In this document: positions 25,937 through 32,452 of the stretch, piece after piece
How positions within the stretch are numbered: the first letter of the stretch is position 1
How the letters are laid out: the number at the start of each line of letters is the position of its first letter
Virus record (IMG/VR): IMGVR_UViG_3300042465_001934
Coordinates: 1 to 43,227 of that record
DNA from: a virus
Strand: one strand, 5' to 3'
DNA: 43,227 nt
Made by a program: the position numbers and the translations under genes
Notes under the pieces: model-generated
What the model saw: the letters and a program-made list of their open reading frames with translations, nothing else
The model's database searches: none
What the model was told of the DNA's origin: nothing

Positions 25937-26455
25937 ATGAACCTGAAAGACATTGAAGCTAACATCGTGAAGATTGCCAAGACCGGTGCCGCATTGGATG
26001 CATTGATCCAAGCGACTGGGGTGGGTGTACTTGTACACTTCGCTGAGCATCACGATGCTGCTATCGTTAACCGTCTGTATCTGGCCCTGCCTGCCGGTAG
26101 TCGTAAGACTGCGTTTGCAAGCTGGTTGTTGGCTTACGGTGCCGTTATGGTGAATAACGGGGAGAACAAGAAAGAGCGCCCATTCTTGTGGGACAAGGAG
26201 AAGGAGACTAAGCCTGAGGCTGCTGCTGAGGATATGTGGTATAACCACAAGCCTGAGAAGCCCTTGGATGAAGTGTTTGATTTGCAGAAGGCTGTGCGCA
26301 GCTTGCTGGCTAAGGCCGGTAAGGCTGGCAAGTTGGAGCATGGCGACGGTGATACGCTCAAGGCTTTGGCTAAGTGCGTCGGTATCGCTGAGTCTGATGT
26401 GCCTACACGTCCGACTAAGGTTAATCTGGACAATGTGCCAGCGGCTACGTTTTAA
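25937..26455 (+). CDS. Early protein of unknown function
   Basis: 172 residues, the first gene behind the early promoters, with TTTGGAG before the ATG. The pattern of an N-terminal amphipathic helix, then LVHFAEHHDAAIVNRLYLALPAGSR and an Ala/Trp-rich helix, is one I have seen in uncharacterised proteins of other T7-like phages; no function is known to me. The middle (73-105) is charged and probably disordered. As the first gene to enter, it is a candidate for host takeover or anti-defence. No membrane segment or catalytic motif is visible. Confidence 0.75.
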   Translation: MNLKDIEANIVKIAKTGAALDALIQATGVGVLVHFAEHHDAAIVNRLYLALPAGSRKTAFASWLLAYGAVMVNNGENKKERPFLWDKEKETKPEAAAEDMWYNHKPEKPLDEVFDLQKAVRSLLAKAGKAGKLEHGDGDTLKALAKCVGIAESDVPTRPTKVNLDNVPAATF

Positions 26456-26468
26456 GGCTTAGCAGGTT

Positions 26469-26486
26469 GGGCTCGTAATTGAGCCC
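26469..26486 (+). terminator. Hairpin after the first early gene
   Basis: GGGCTC, loop GTAATT, GAGCCC: a perfect 6-bp stem 13 bases after the stop, followed only by TTCCT. A weak terminator or a 3'-end or processing signal. The 26456-26723 gap also has a 7-bp hairpin at 26678-26696 (TAGGCTA, loop TTCCG, TAGCCTA) and otherwise nothing recognisable. Confidence 0.4.
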
Positions 26487-26723
26487 TTCCTAGTACGTCT
26501 TAGTCCAAAGAATGCGACCCAACTTGCCTTAGGGCAGGGCCATGTAAGTGGCTATGATGGCGGGTGCCTCTGACGTATTGAAAGCGCTATGCGGTAGTAT
26601 AGTAAGCATCCGGGTTAGTCCAGCAGACTCTGTGGCCCGTTACCAATAATGAGAGTGTGTTAGCAGGTCACTGCCTGTAGGCTATTCCGTAGCCTATGGA
26701 GAGTGTCTTAACAAGGAGATAGT

Positions 26724-26843
26724 ATGGTATCTGTTGTGATGGAATGGTCTAAGGCTGCTTTAATGGTGGCCTTAGCCGCATGGGTCTGGGCCTATGTGCT
26801 TGTGTGCTTCATTGAGTGGGTGCGTGAGCTTAACGATTACTGA
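26724..26843 (+). CDS. 39-residue predicted membrane protein
   Basis: ATG at 26724 behind a strong AAGGAG (26713-26718). Residues 11-30 are a clear hydrophobic segment rich in Ala, Leu, Val and Trp, and the C-terminus is charged. It ends at TGA followed by C. The same frame stays open after this stop to TAA at 26955-26957 with protein-like sequence (37 more codons), so read-through or a recent nonsense change is possible. Small early membrane proteins of T7-like phages often act on host defence or exclusion; no function can be assigned here. Confidence 0.6.
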   Translation: MVSVVMEWSKAALMVALAAWVWAYVLVCFIEWVRELNDY

Positions 26844-26978
26844 CCGCTGACGGCCCGTCGCTGGGCACTGCGGCATAACTGGCAGGAGATTAAATATGAC
26901 TTGGCGAAGTACGGCGGCAGGCTAGCCCTGCGAGTACGCCTGTTTATTACTGTTTAAACAACTCAGGCGTATCATTGT

Positions 26979-27044
26979 AGGTAACAGAGCTTACCTGATT
27001 GCCTAGGTGCTATTTGCCTAGGCTTTCAAGTGCGCTTTGCACTT
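26979..27044 (+). other. Three consecutive hairpins before the 27062 gene
   Basis: Stem 1 AGGTAA/TTACCT (26979-26996), stem 2 GCCTAGG/CCTAGGC (27001-27023) and stem 3 AAGTGC/GCACTT (27028-27044) follow one another with almost no spacing and end 8 bases before the ribosome site. It could be a structured leader, a processing site or a small RNA. Confidence 0.5.
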
Positions 27045-27061
27045 TAACCGCAAGGAGTGAT

Positions 27062-27263
27062 ATGAAAAAGACATTTCAGGCCGCTGACCTCGGCCATGCT
27101 CAGGCTGACGCCGTCAATTCGGCTAAGGCTTACAAGGCCGCACAGACTGCTGCCTTTAAGGCCCTTGAGGCTCTCAAAAAAGGCTGAGGCTGGCCACATC
27201 GCCGCGCAGAAGACTCTGGCCGCTGCTGTGGAATCAGTGATGCAAGCTACCAAGGTCATCTAG
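27062..27263 (+). CDS. Small Ala/Lys-rich early protein with an apparent frameshift
   Basis: ATG at 27062 behind AAGGAG. The zero frame ends at TGA 27185-27187 (41 residues). Immediately after the A6 run at 27176-27181 the +1 frame continues the same Ala/Lys/Gln helical character for 26 codons, from GCT at 27183 to TAG at 27261-27263. With one A removed, a single helical protein of 66 residues results (joined sequence ALEALKKAEAGHIAAQ). So the A-run holds a sequencing or assembly indel, a real mutation, or a programmed shift. Function unknown. Confidence 0.6.
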
Positions 27264-27392
27264 CCCTCTATGGGCGACTGTGCTGGCAGTGAATCCAGAC
27301 CATTGTGTATCTATAGCCGTCCACGAAATCGGAAGGGTGCTGTAGGTATGCTCTGGTCTGCACTTACGCAGATTATCAACTTAGGAGTAATC

Positions 27393-27695
27393 ATGGCATC
27401 TATTGTCAAATCGTTTAATGGTAGCCCTGCTGTACCAGCCGTGGCTGAGGTCAAGGTCGAGGGTAAGCCTTATGTGGCCGCTAAGGACGCTAAGCCAGCT
27501 GTAGAAGCTGGCTATACCGTTTGCCTGTCGCAGACTGAGTTGGATTGGATCATTACTGCCCTTGGTATGAACGACTCATACAAAGAAGGTTCTGCCTTTA
27601 CCTTCCTCTTGTTTGATAAGCTGGCGAGTTACTCTAGCGAAGGCCGGCGAGTGGGTTATGTGAATGGTCTTACCAGCATCTGCATCCCAGGCTAA
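27393..27695 (+). CDS. Early protein of unknown function
   Basis: 100 residues. The ATG at 27393 follows TTAGGAG; the frame is open further upstream but without a ribosome site. Residues 40-60 are acidic and aromatic (LDWIITALGMND). A Lys/Ala/Val-rich N-terminal half contains repeated KPYVAAKDAKPAV words. I do not recognise it. It starts a run of closely spaced genes to 28657. Confidence 0.65.
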   Translation: MASIVKSFNGSPAVPAVAEVKVEGKPYVAAKDAKPAVEAGYTVCLSQTELDWIITALGMNDSYKEGSAFTFLLFDKLASYSSEGRRVGYVNGLTSICIPG

Positions 27696-27697
27696 TC

Positions 27698-27883
27698 ATG
27701 AACTACGAGGACACCCTCATAGCCATGCTGGCGCCACAAGAGATTGTGGATGCGGCTAAGCGGCTTGATGCCAATGAGTACCGCAACCACGGCCTTAAGG
27801 CTACCCTCTTCCGCAAGCAGGACGAGGATGCGCTTACTCGTTGGTACAACCAAGCCACGGGGCAGAACCGTTATGGGCAGTAA
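27698..27883 (+). CDS. Small early protein of unknown function
   Basis: 61 residues, starting 2 bases after the previous stop. Helical, with a charged centre and an aromatic C-terminal half (RWYNQATGQNRYGQ). No motif recognised. Tight spacing on both sides suggests a coupled cluster. Confidence 0.6.
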   Translation: MNYEDTLIAMLAPQEIVDAAKRLDANEYRNHGLKATLFRKQDEDALTRWYNQATGQNRYGQ

Positions 27884-27886
27884 GTC

Positions 27887-28261
27887 ATGCTTGACAACTC
27901 TGTGCCTATCTGCCCGGTTATCCTTAACGTGGGACTGTGCTCGTCAATTGACGATGCTAGCAGCGCTACTCATGCTGAGAGCCTGCGACTGGCTTTCTGG
28001 TATAAACTTGCTAAAGAGCGAGGAGGCCAAGTCTACCTCCAGCATAGCAACACGGAGCCTACGTTAGTCATCTACTTGGAGAAGCCTCCAGCTTGCCTCC
28101 AACTCGCCATAGAGCGTACACAGCAAGGTGCTATTGCTGCTTACTACCCTAGCCTACAGCAGGGGTGCTTGATCGGTCCTAAGGCTAGCGCCTATGGTCC
28201 TTTCCTCCGTGAGTTCTTTGTGCTGGCTGATGGTCAGCGTTTGTGTGAGGTTGCACTATGA
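27887..28261 (+). CDS. Early protein of unknown function
   Basis: 124 residues, starting 3 bases after the previous stop; its own stop overlaps the next start (ATGA). Mixed alpha/beta composition with five Cys. No recognised motif or membrane segment. Confidence 0.6.
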   Translation: MLDNSVPICPVILNVGLCSSIDDASSATHAESLRLAFWYKLAKERGGQVYLQHSNTEPTLVIYLEKPPACLQLAIERTQQGAIAAYYPSLQQGCLIGPKASAYGPFLREFFVLADGQRLCEVAL

Positions 28262-28458
28262 TTACCTATTACCCTGCGTTTGTGTTGCTGCTAGAGCCTG
28301 ACTTCCCGCCAGAGATTCTGGAAGGGTATAAGGGTAAGGAGGCTTGTACAGTTGAGGCTGACAAGCAGAACCGTAACAGTCCGCTGGTCCGTGACAAGAC
28401 TGTGCGTGAACTGGGCGGTGAGTTCGTATGCCCTAAGGTGGAGCGCTCGTATGTATAA
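28258..28458 (+). CDS. Small early protein of unknown function
   Basis: 66 residues, coupled by overlap to the genes on both sides. The N-terminus (YYPAFVLLLEPDFPPE) is hydrophobic then Pro/acidic; the rest is charged. Not recognised. Confidence 0.55.
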   Translation: MITYYPAFVLLLEPDFPPEILEGYKGKEACTVEADKQNRNSPLVRDKTVRELGGEFVCPKVERSYV

Positions 28459-28657
28459 CTTACCAGAGGGCTCTGCTCAGGGCCGTATGCCCGGTGCTGG
28501 TAGTGTCCAACCTACCTTCAAGGCCATAGACGTGCCAGTTTCTGTGTGTATAGGCTGCGTCAACTATACCCCTAGGTGCCCATTTGATCTTAACGGTCCT
28601 GCCGGGCATTGTGATGAAGTGTGCCCCGGCCCTAAGAAAATCCTTGTCAGGGCCTAG
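28451..28657 (+). CDS. Small putative zinc-binding protein
   Basis: 68 residues, ATG at 28451 overlapping the previous stop by 8 bases. The Cys pattern CIGC, then RCPF, then HCDEVC (CxxC-x8-C and Cys-x3-Cys with a His) suggests one small zinc-binding fold. The N-terminus is Gly/Pro-rich. Role unknown; small zinc proteins often bind nucleic acid or RNA polymerase. Confidence 0.55.
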   Translation: MYNLPEGSAQGRMPGAGSVQPTFKAIDVPVSVCIGCVNYTPRCPFDLNGPAGHCDEVCPGPKKILVRA

Positions 28658-28673
28658 CCCTTTGCCCTCGTAA

Positions 28674-28711
28674 CTGAGGGCTTAGGGGTACATCCTGTAC
28701 CGGCTACGGCC
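28674..28711 (+). other. Two hairpins in the 28658-28747 gap
   Basis: GCCCTC, loop GTAACT, GAGGGC (28674-28691), then GGTACA, loop TCC, TGTACC (28697-28711). Both stems are perfect 6-bp. The first has the same loop type as hairpins at 3261 and 26469. No T-run follows. Confidence 0.45.
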
Positions 28712-28747
28712 TACCGCTGTAGTCAATCTCTTTAATCTAGGAATCAT

Positions 28748-29131
28748 ATGACCGACAAGAAAGTTTTGACCAAAGAAGAACGCATCGCTAACATCACCGC
28801 TCAGATCGAGCGCTTGTTGGCTAAGAAAGATGACATCATCAACGACCGCGTTACTGCTAAGGTCAAGAAGGTTGTGCCCCTGCCTGAGATTGGTGACGTT
28901 GTCGCCTTCACGTATGGCCGCACTACCCCGACGAGTACAGCCCGCGAGTTGGTCGGTACAGTCATCGGCGTTAAGGCCAAGGTTGAGCCGGGCGAAGACG
29001 GTAAGGGCGGAACACCTGCTCTGGTCCGTGTGACCGTAGGCTCTGGCTTCGACATCGAAGTGCTGACGATCTACCCTGCGCAGATCAAGCCTGAGACTGA
29101 GGCCCCTGCCTTGGACGATGCTGCTGAGTAA
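28748..29131 (+). CDS. Early protein of unknown function, coiled coil plus beta-barrel-like part
   Basis: 127 residues with TAGGA before the ATG. Residues 8-40 are a charged helix, probably a coiled coil. Residues 45-115 have a beta pattern with conserved glycines (EIGDVVAFTYGR, GTVIGVKAK, VRVTVGSGFDIEVLTIYPAQI), like SH3/KOW-type barrels. The C-terminus is acidic (PALDDAAE). It may bind nucleic acid or a polymerase; no direct evidence. Confidence 0.65.
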   Translation: MTDKKVLTKEERIANITAQIERLLAKKDDIINDRVTAKVKKVVPLPEIGDVVAFTYGRTTPTSTARELVGTVIGVKAKVEPGEDGKGGTPALVRVTVGSGFDIEVLTIYPAQIKPETEAPALDDAAE

Positions 29132-29223
29132 TTAGCAGCAGGTCTACCAAGTACGCGGCTCGACGCGGAATAGGCGGGTTGGCGCTCACAAAACCTAGGC
29201 AAAGGTCCCGATATGGGCGTCAT

Positions 29224-29293
29224 GCTAACACAGAGGTTAGCGGTTAGACCCTTGGCCCTGCTAACGCGGGGCCTTGGGCCTACCTGTTGTAGG
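29224..29293 (+). other. Three hairpins in the 29132-29311 gap
   Basis: GCTAAC/GTTAGC (29224-29241), GGCCCTGC/GCGGGGCC with loop TAAC (29254-29273, one wobble) and CCTAC/GTAGG (29279-29293). The second is followed by TT only. Together they resemble an early-region transcription or processing boundary. Nothing else is recognised in this gap. Confidence 0.45.
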
Positions 29294-29311
29294 TTTACTA
29301 TAGGAGTTAAC

Positions 29312-29683
29312 ATGACACTAATGTTTAAGAAAGCCACGCTGCTGGATTTTAAGGCGGTCGTGCGCAAGGTAGTTAACCACAAGGGCGAATTGCCGAAACT
29401 TGTGGAGGGGCTGTGCAACTTCTTCGATGCTCGGCTGGGCTACCAAGGTGGGCCGGGAGCATACAACGTGATGGACCATATGGACCGTGATTTGTACTAC
29501 AGCCATCTAGGTCCGTTCGGTGAGTGGACCGAGCATCGCCTCAATGTCTTGGCCTTTATCGACAACCTCACCAACAAGGAATGGTTAGCTATGTTTGAAG
29601 GGCAGATCAAGGATGAAACCACTAAGCCCACAGAACCTACGCCTAGCCAAGAACCTACAGCCGGGACACAAGACCCGAGTTGA
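29312..29683 (+). CDS. Early protein of unknown function
   Basis: 123 residues with TAGGAG before the ATG. A compact alpha/beta part (1-95, rich in His, Phe, Tyr and Asp, with MDHMDRDLYYSHL) is followed by a Thr/Pro/Glu tail (98-123), probably disordered. The tail overlaps the start of the primase in another frame. Not recognised. Confidence 0.65.
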   Translation: MTLMFKKATLLDFKAVVRKVVNHKGELPKLVEGLCNFFDARLGYQGGPGAYNVMDHMDRDLYYSHLGPFGEWTEHRLNVLAFIDNLTNKEWLAMFEGQIKDETTKPTEPTPSQEPTAGTQDPS

Positions 29684-30431
29684 CCACGACTGCGGGAGCG
29701 GTAAGACTGCACTCCTTAGCCACACAGGCAAGGGCTATAGTCTACACTGCTTCCGATGCGGTGAGCCGGGCTGGTCACCAGCCGAGCCGGAACCCTTAAG
29801 CGTAAGACTCGAAAGGCTGAGCAAAGCTCAAGCCATTGACAACGTGGTCTGCCAAGATGCCACGTTACCAGAGCCGCAGGTTCGTGCTTGGGGTGACTGG
29901 CCTGGCGAGGCCCGGCTGTGGTTCCTGAAAGCCGGGCTTTCCAGCCACGATGCGGGTCAACTGGGGGCCTACTATCACCCACCTACCCAGCGCGTCGTGT
30001 TGCCCGTATACGGCCCCTCCAAACGCCTTTTGTACTGGCAGGCGAGGGCGCTGGACAAGCGTCTCCCAAAGTATCTCGGTTCGCCAGTCGGGAAGCAGGG
30101 GTGTGTGCCTACGTGGGGTAAGGCTGATGCCGTGACCCTCACCGAGGATATACTTAGCGCCTACAAGGTGGGCACAGTAGCTGAGGGCTGGTGCCTGCTA
30201 GGTACTAGCATGACTAAGACGTGCCTCGGTAAGCTGCTAGAGCGTGGCGCACCTGTCAACGTATGGCTTGACCCTTACGGTATAGATAAGGCTGGCACGG
30301 TAGCAGCTAACAAGGTCAGTAAGCAACTCAAGGCTGTTGGCTTAGAGGTGCGCATCATTAAGTCCTTAACGGACCCTAAGTTAGTTCATCGTTCACAAAT
30401 CAAGGAGTTGTTATGCAAGCAAGGTCACTAG
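29595..30431 (+). CDS. DNA primase (zinc ribbon plus Toprim)
   Basis: 278 residues from 29595, or 272 from the ATG at 29613; neither has a clear advantage. An N-terminal zinc site is made of HDC, a His and HCFRC (about residues 31-55), as in phage primases. The Toprim part has TEDILSA (about 186) and LDPYGIDKAG (about 224). The separate primase and helicase genes are the phiKMV arrangement; T7 fuses them in gp4. It makes RNA primers for lagging-strand synthesis. Confidence 0.88.
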   Translation: MKGRSRMKPLSPQNLRLAKNLQPGHKTRVDHDCGSGKTALLSHTGKGYSLHCFRCGEPGWSPAEPEPLSVRLERLSKAQAIDNVVCQDATLPEPQVRAWGDWPGEARLWFLKAGLSSHDAGQLGAYYHPPTQRVVLPVYGPSKRLLYWQARALDKRLPKYLGSPVGKQGCVPTWGKADAVTLTEDILSAYKVGTVAEGWCLLGTSMTKTCLGKLLERGAPVNVWLDPYGIDKAGTVAANKVSKQLKAVGLEVRIIKSLTDPKLVHRSQIKELLCKQGH

Positions 30432-30676
30432 ACCCAGTTACCAGCAAGGGTAAGCGCAAGGTCAACAAGTATGAGCAGGCTGTGCTGTTTGCTCTAGCAG
30501 GTGCCCCGAGTACGGGCAAGGAAATAGCCGAGTGCTCAGGGCACCCCCTCAACTGCATCACCCCACGCTTCGCACCGCTGCGCCGTAAGGGGTTGATTAA
30601 GGCTGCGATTATGGTGTATGAAGGAAGCACCATTACCCACAAGCGCGACAAGCAGATCGTGTGGGTGCTGGCGTGA
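30413..30676 (+). CDS. Winged-helix DNA-binding protein
   Basis: 87 residues, overlapping the primase end by 19 bases. An Arg/Lys-rich N-terminus precedes a winged helix: helix EQAVLFALAG, turn APSTGKEIAEC, recognition region LNCITPRFAPLRRKGLI, then a beta wing. Could be a transcription regulator or a replication accessory. Confidence 0.7.
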   Translation: MQARSLDPVTSKGKRKVNKYEQAVLFALAGAPSTGKEIAECSGHPLNCITPRFAPLRRKGLIKAAIMVYEGSTITHKRDKQIVWVLA

Positions 30677-30795
30677 TGTTACAGTTCACCGTGTGGCAAA
30701 GGCGCGGCGGTGAGCGCGATCTTATGGTTACCCACACCGACAAGTGGGATTACTTTTACGGCTTCTCTCGGTTTATCAAAACTCTAAAGGACTAA
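30676..30795 (+). CDS. 39-residue protein
   Basis: Starts in a TGATG overlap with the previous gene. Basic and aromatic (WQRRGGERD, DKWDYFYGFSRF). Not recognised; supported by the overlap and tight spacing. Confidence 0.45.
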   Translation: MLQFTVWQRRGGERDLMVTHTDKWDYFYGFSRFIKTLKD

Positions 30796-30799
30796 CATC

Positions 30800-31015
30800 A
30801 TGTTCAACAAATCCCTGTTCACTTCCCTTATTGCTAGCCTCGTTGGCCTTGGTGCTAGCCTGTCGTTGGACGGTGCTACTAAGCACTACTTCAAGACACC
30901 AAAGAAACCCTCTAAGCAATTGCCCTCTATGGTCATCGACTATGCCGACATGGCTGAGTGGAATCGCAAGGTAGCTGCCGGTAAGATCAGCCGCAAGGGG
31001 CACCGTCATGCCTAA
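30800..31015 (+). CDS. Small protein with N-terminal hydrophobic segment
   Basis: 71 residues, 4 bases after the previous stop. Residues 7-22 are hydrophobic (a possible membrane or export signal) and the rest is basic, ending RKGHRHA. Not recognised. Confidence 0.55.
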   Translation: MFNKSLFTSLIASLVGLGASLSLDGATKHYFKTPKKPSKQLPSMVIDYADMAEWNRKVAAGKISRKGHRHA

Positions 31016-31151
31016 GCCACACATCTGGCGCGGTTCGCATGGCCGTTGGCTGTGCACTCTCCTAGGCGCACTTTGTGGGCGAGCTGGCGGGGGCGGCACG
31101 CCCTTAGAAGCATACAACAATTGGAAGGAGCAGGTTTGTCCCTCGACATAA
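31008..31151 (+). CDS. 47-residue phage protein of the GxWxC...TPxEAYxxW type
   Basis: The ATG at 31008 overlaps the previous gene by 8 bases. The pattern HIWRGSHGRWLC, then GRAGGGGTPLEAYNNW, occurs in many very small phage proteins known to me only as hypothetical. It ends 16 bases inside the helicase if that starts at 31136. Confidence 0.55.
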   Translation: MPKPHIWRGSHGRWLCTLLGALCGRAGGGGTPLEAYNNWKEQVCPST

Positions 31152-32452
31152 CAGCGCTGCGGCTACTCAAGTACCGTGAGCGATACGAAAGGCTGGGCCG
31201 TGCTGTCCCTAAGGCGGCGCTTGCCCCACTCACTGCCACCTTGCTGGAGGACTTCGGCAAGTTCTTTAAGGAGTTCCCCGATGCTAACCGCATTGAGCAA
31301 GGCCCGTTCCTCATGTGGTTCAAGGGCTTCCGTCACCCCAATCTACAAGAGGCTGAGCTTACTGTTTACTCGGCCATCATCGGCAAGTCTATGGAAGATG
31401 TCGATGCTAGCATTGAGTCTGGCCTTATGGCTAGGCTTGTTGCCGCTGATACAGCAGCTAAAGTTACCTCATTGCTTGAGCGATGGAACGCTGGTGACGA
31501 GGTTGACTTGTATGCTACCCTCCGTGGGCACGTCGAGTCCTACGAACAACAGGTAGATCGCAAGGTCAACAACCCTCAGGTGCTTGATCCTATCGAGGAC
31601 TTGCTCAAGGCCGAGGAGAACGACATCGGTATCCATTGGCCGTTGCCTTGCCTTAACCGGCACATCAAGCCAATGCAATCGGGTGACTCTATCGTGGTAG
31701 CTATGCGTCCCGACGCAGGCAAGACTACATTTTGTACTCAAGTGGCTACCCACGCTGCCCCTCAGATAGACCAACTGTTCCCAGGTGAGGAACGTTCTAT
31801 CCTCTGGTTCAACAACGAGGGGCCGGGCCGTAAGATTGTGATGCGTGCATTCCAGTCAGCGCTTAACGGTACCGTCGAGGACTTGGTCAAGTGGAGCAAC
31901 GAGCCAGCCAGTGCAGCCGGTGCTAAGTACAAGACCTTGGTGCGCGAGAAGTATGCCAATGCACTGGGCGGTAGGCCCGGAGTGCTGCGCATCTTCGACA
32001 TCCACGGTATGTGGAACCACGAGGTAGAGGACTTGATGCGTAAGTACAAGCCTGCTCTGGTCATCTTCGACATGATCGACAACATCAAGTTCGGTGAGGC
32101 TATGAGTAACAACGGCTCACGCACTGACCAGATACTTGAGGCCATGTACCAGTGGGCACGGATGATGGGCGTTAAGCATGACTGCGCCACCATCGCAACC
32201 AGCCAGCTAAGCGCCGACGCTGACGGTGTATCATTCCCCACCCTGCCGCAGCTTAAGGATAGCAAGACAGGCAAGCAGGGTGCGTGTGATGTCATCATCA
32301 CTATCGGTAAACTCAATGACCCAGTGCTAGAGAATAGCCGCTACATTGGCACGACCAAGAACAAGAAGGTTAAGACCGGTCAACGGTCTAGCCCAATGCA
32401 GGAGGTTGTGTTTGATGGGGCTCGTGGTCGATACGTGGAGATAACGCAATGA
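31136..32452 (+). CDS. Replicative DNA helicase (DnaB/T7 gp4 helicase type)
   Basis: 438 residues from a TTG at 31136, chosen because AAGGAG lies 5 bases before it at 31125-31130; the open frame extends to an ATG at 31046 without a ribosome site. The RecA-type core has Walker A PDAGKTT (Lys196) and Walker B LVIFDMID. A late basic stretch (TKNKKVKTGQRS) precedes the C-terminus. It unwinds the fork as a ring and couples to the polymerase. Stop and polymerase start overlap (ATGA). Confidence 0.93.
   Translation: MSLDITALRLLKYRERYERLGRAVPKAALAPLTATLLEDFGKFFKEFPDANRIEQGPFLMWFKGFRHPNLQEAELTVYSAIIGKSMEDVDASIESGLMARLVAADTAAKVTSLLERWNAGDEVDLYATLRGHVESYEQQVDRKVNNPQVLDPIEDLLKAEENDIGIHWPLPCLNRHIKPMQSGDSIVVAMRPDAGKTTFCTQVATHAAPQIDQLFPGEERSILWFNNEGPGRKIVMRAFQSALNGTVEDLVKWSNEPASAAGAKYKTLVREKYANALGGRPGVLRIFDIHGMWNHEVEDLMRKYKPALVIFDMIDNIKFGEAMSNNGSRTDQILEAMYQWARMMGVKHDCATIATSQLSADADGVSFPTLPQLKDSKTGKQGACDVIITIGKLNDPVLENSRYIGTTKNKKVKTGQRSSPMQEVVFDGARGRYVEITQ

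Noticed and set aside
26490-26660. Possible tRNA or structured RNA near a CCA at 26646
   Set aside because: No TTCGA-type T arm and no cloverleaf could be drawn.
26893-26925. ATG at 26896 behind GGAG
   Set aside because: It encodes only nine codons; the longer frame there belongs to the possible extension of the 26724 gene.
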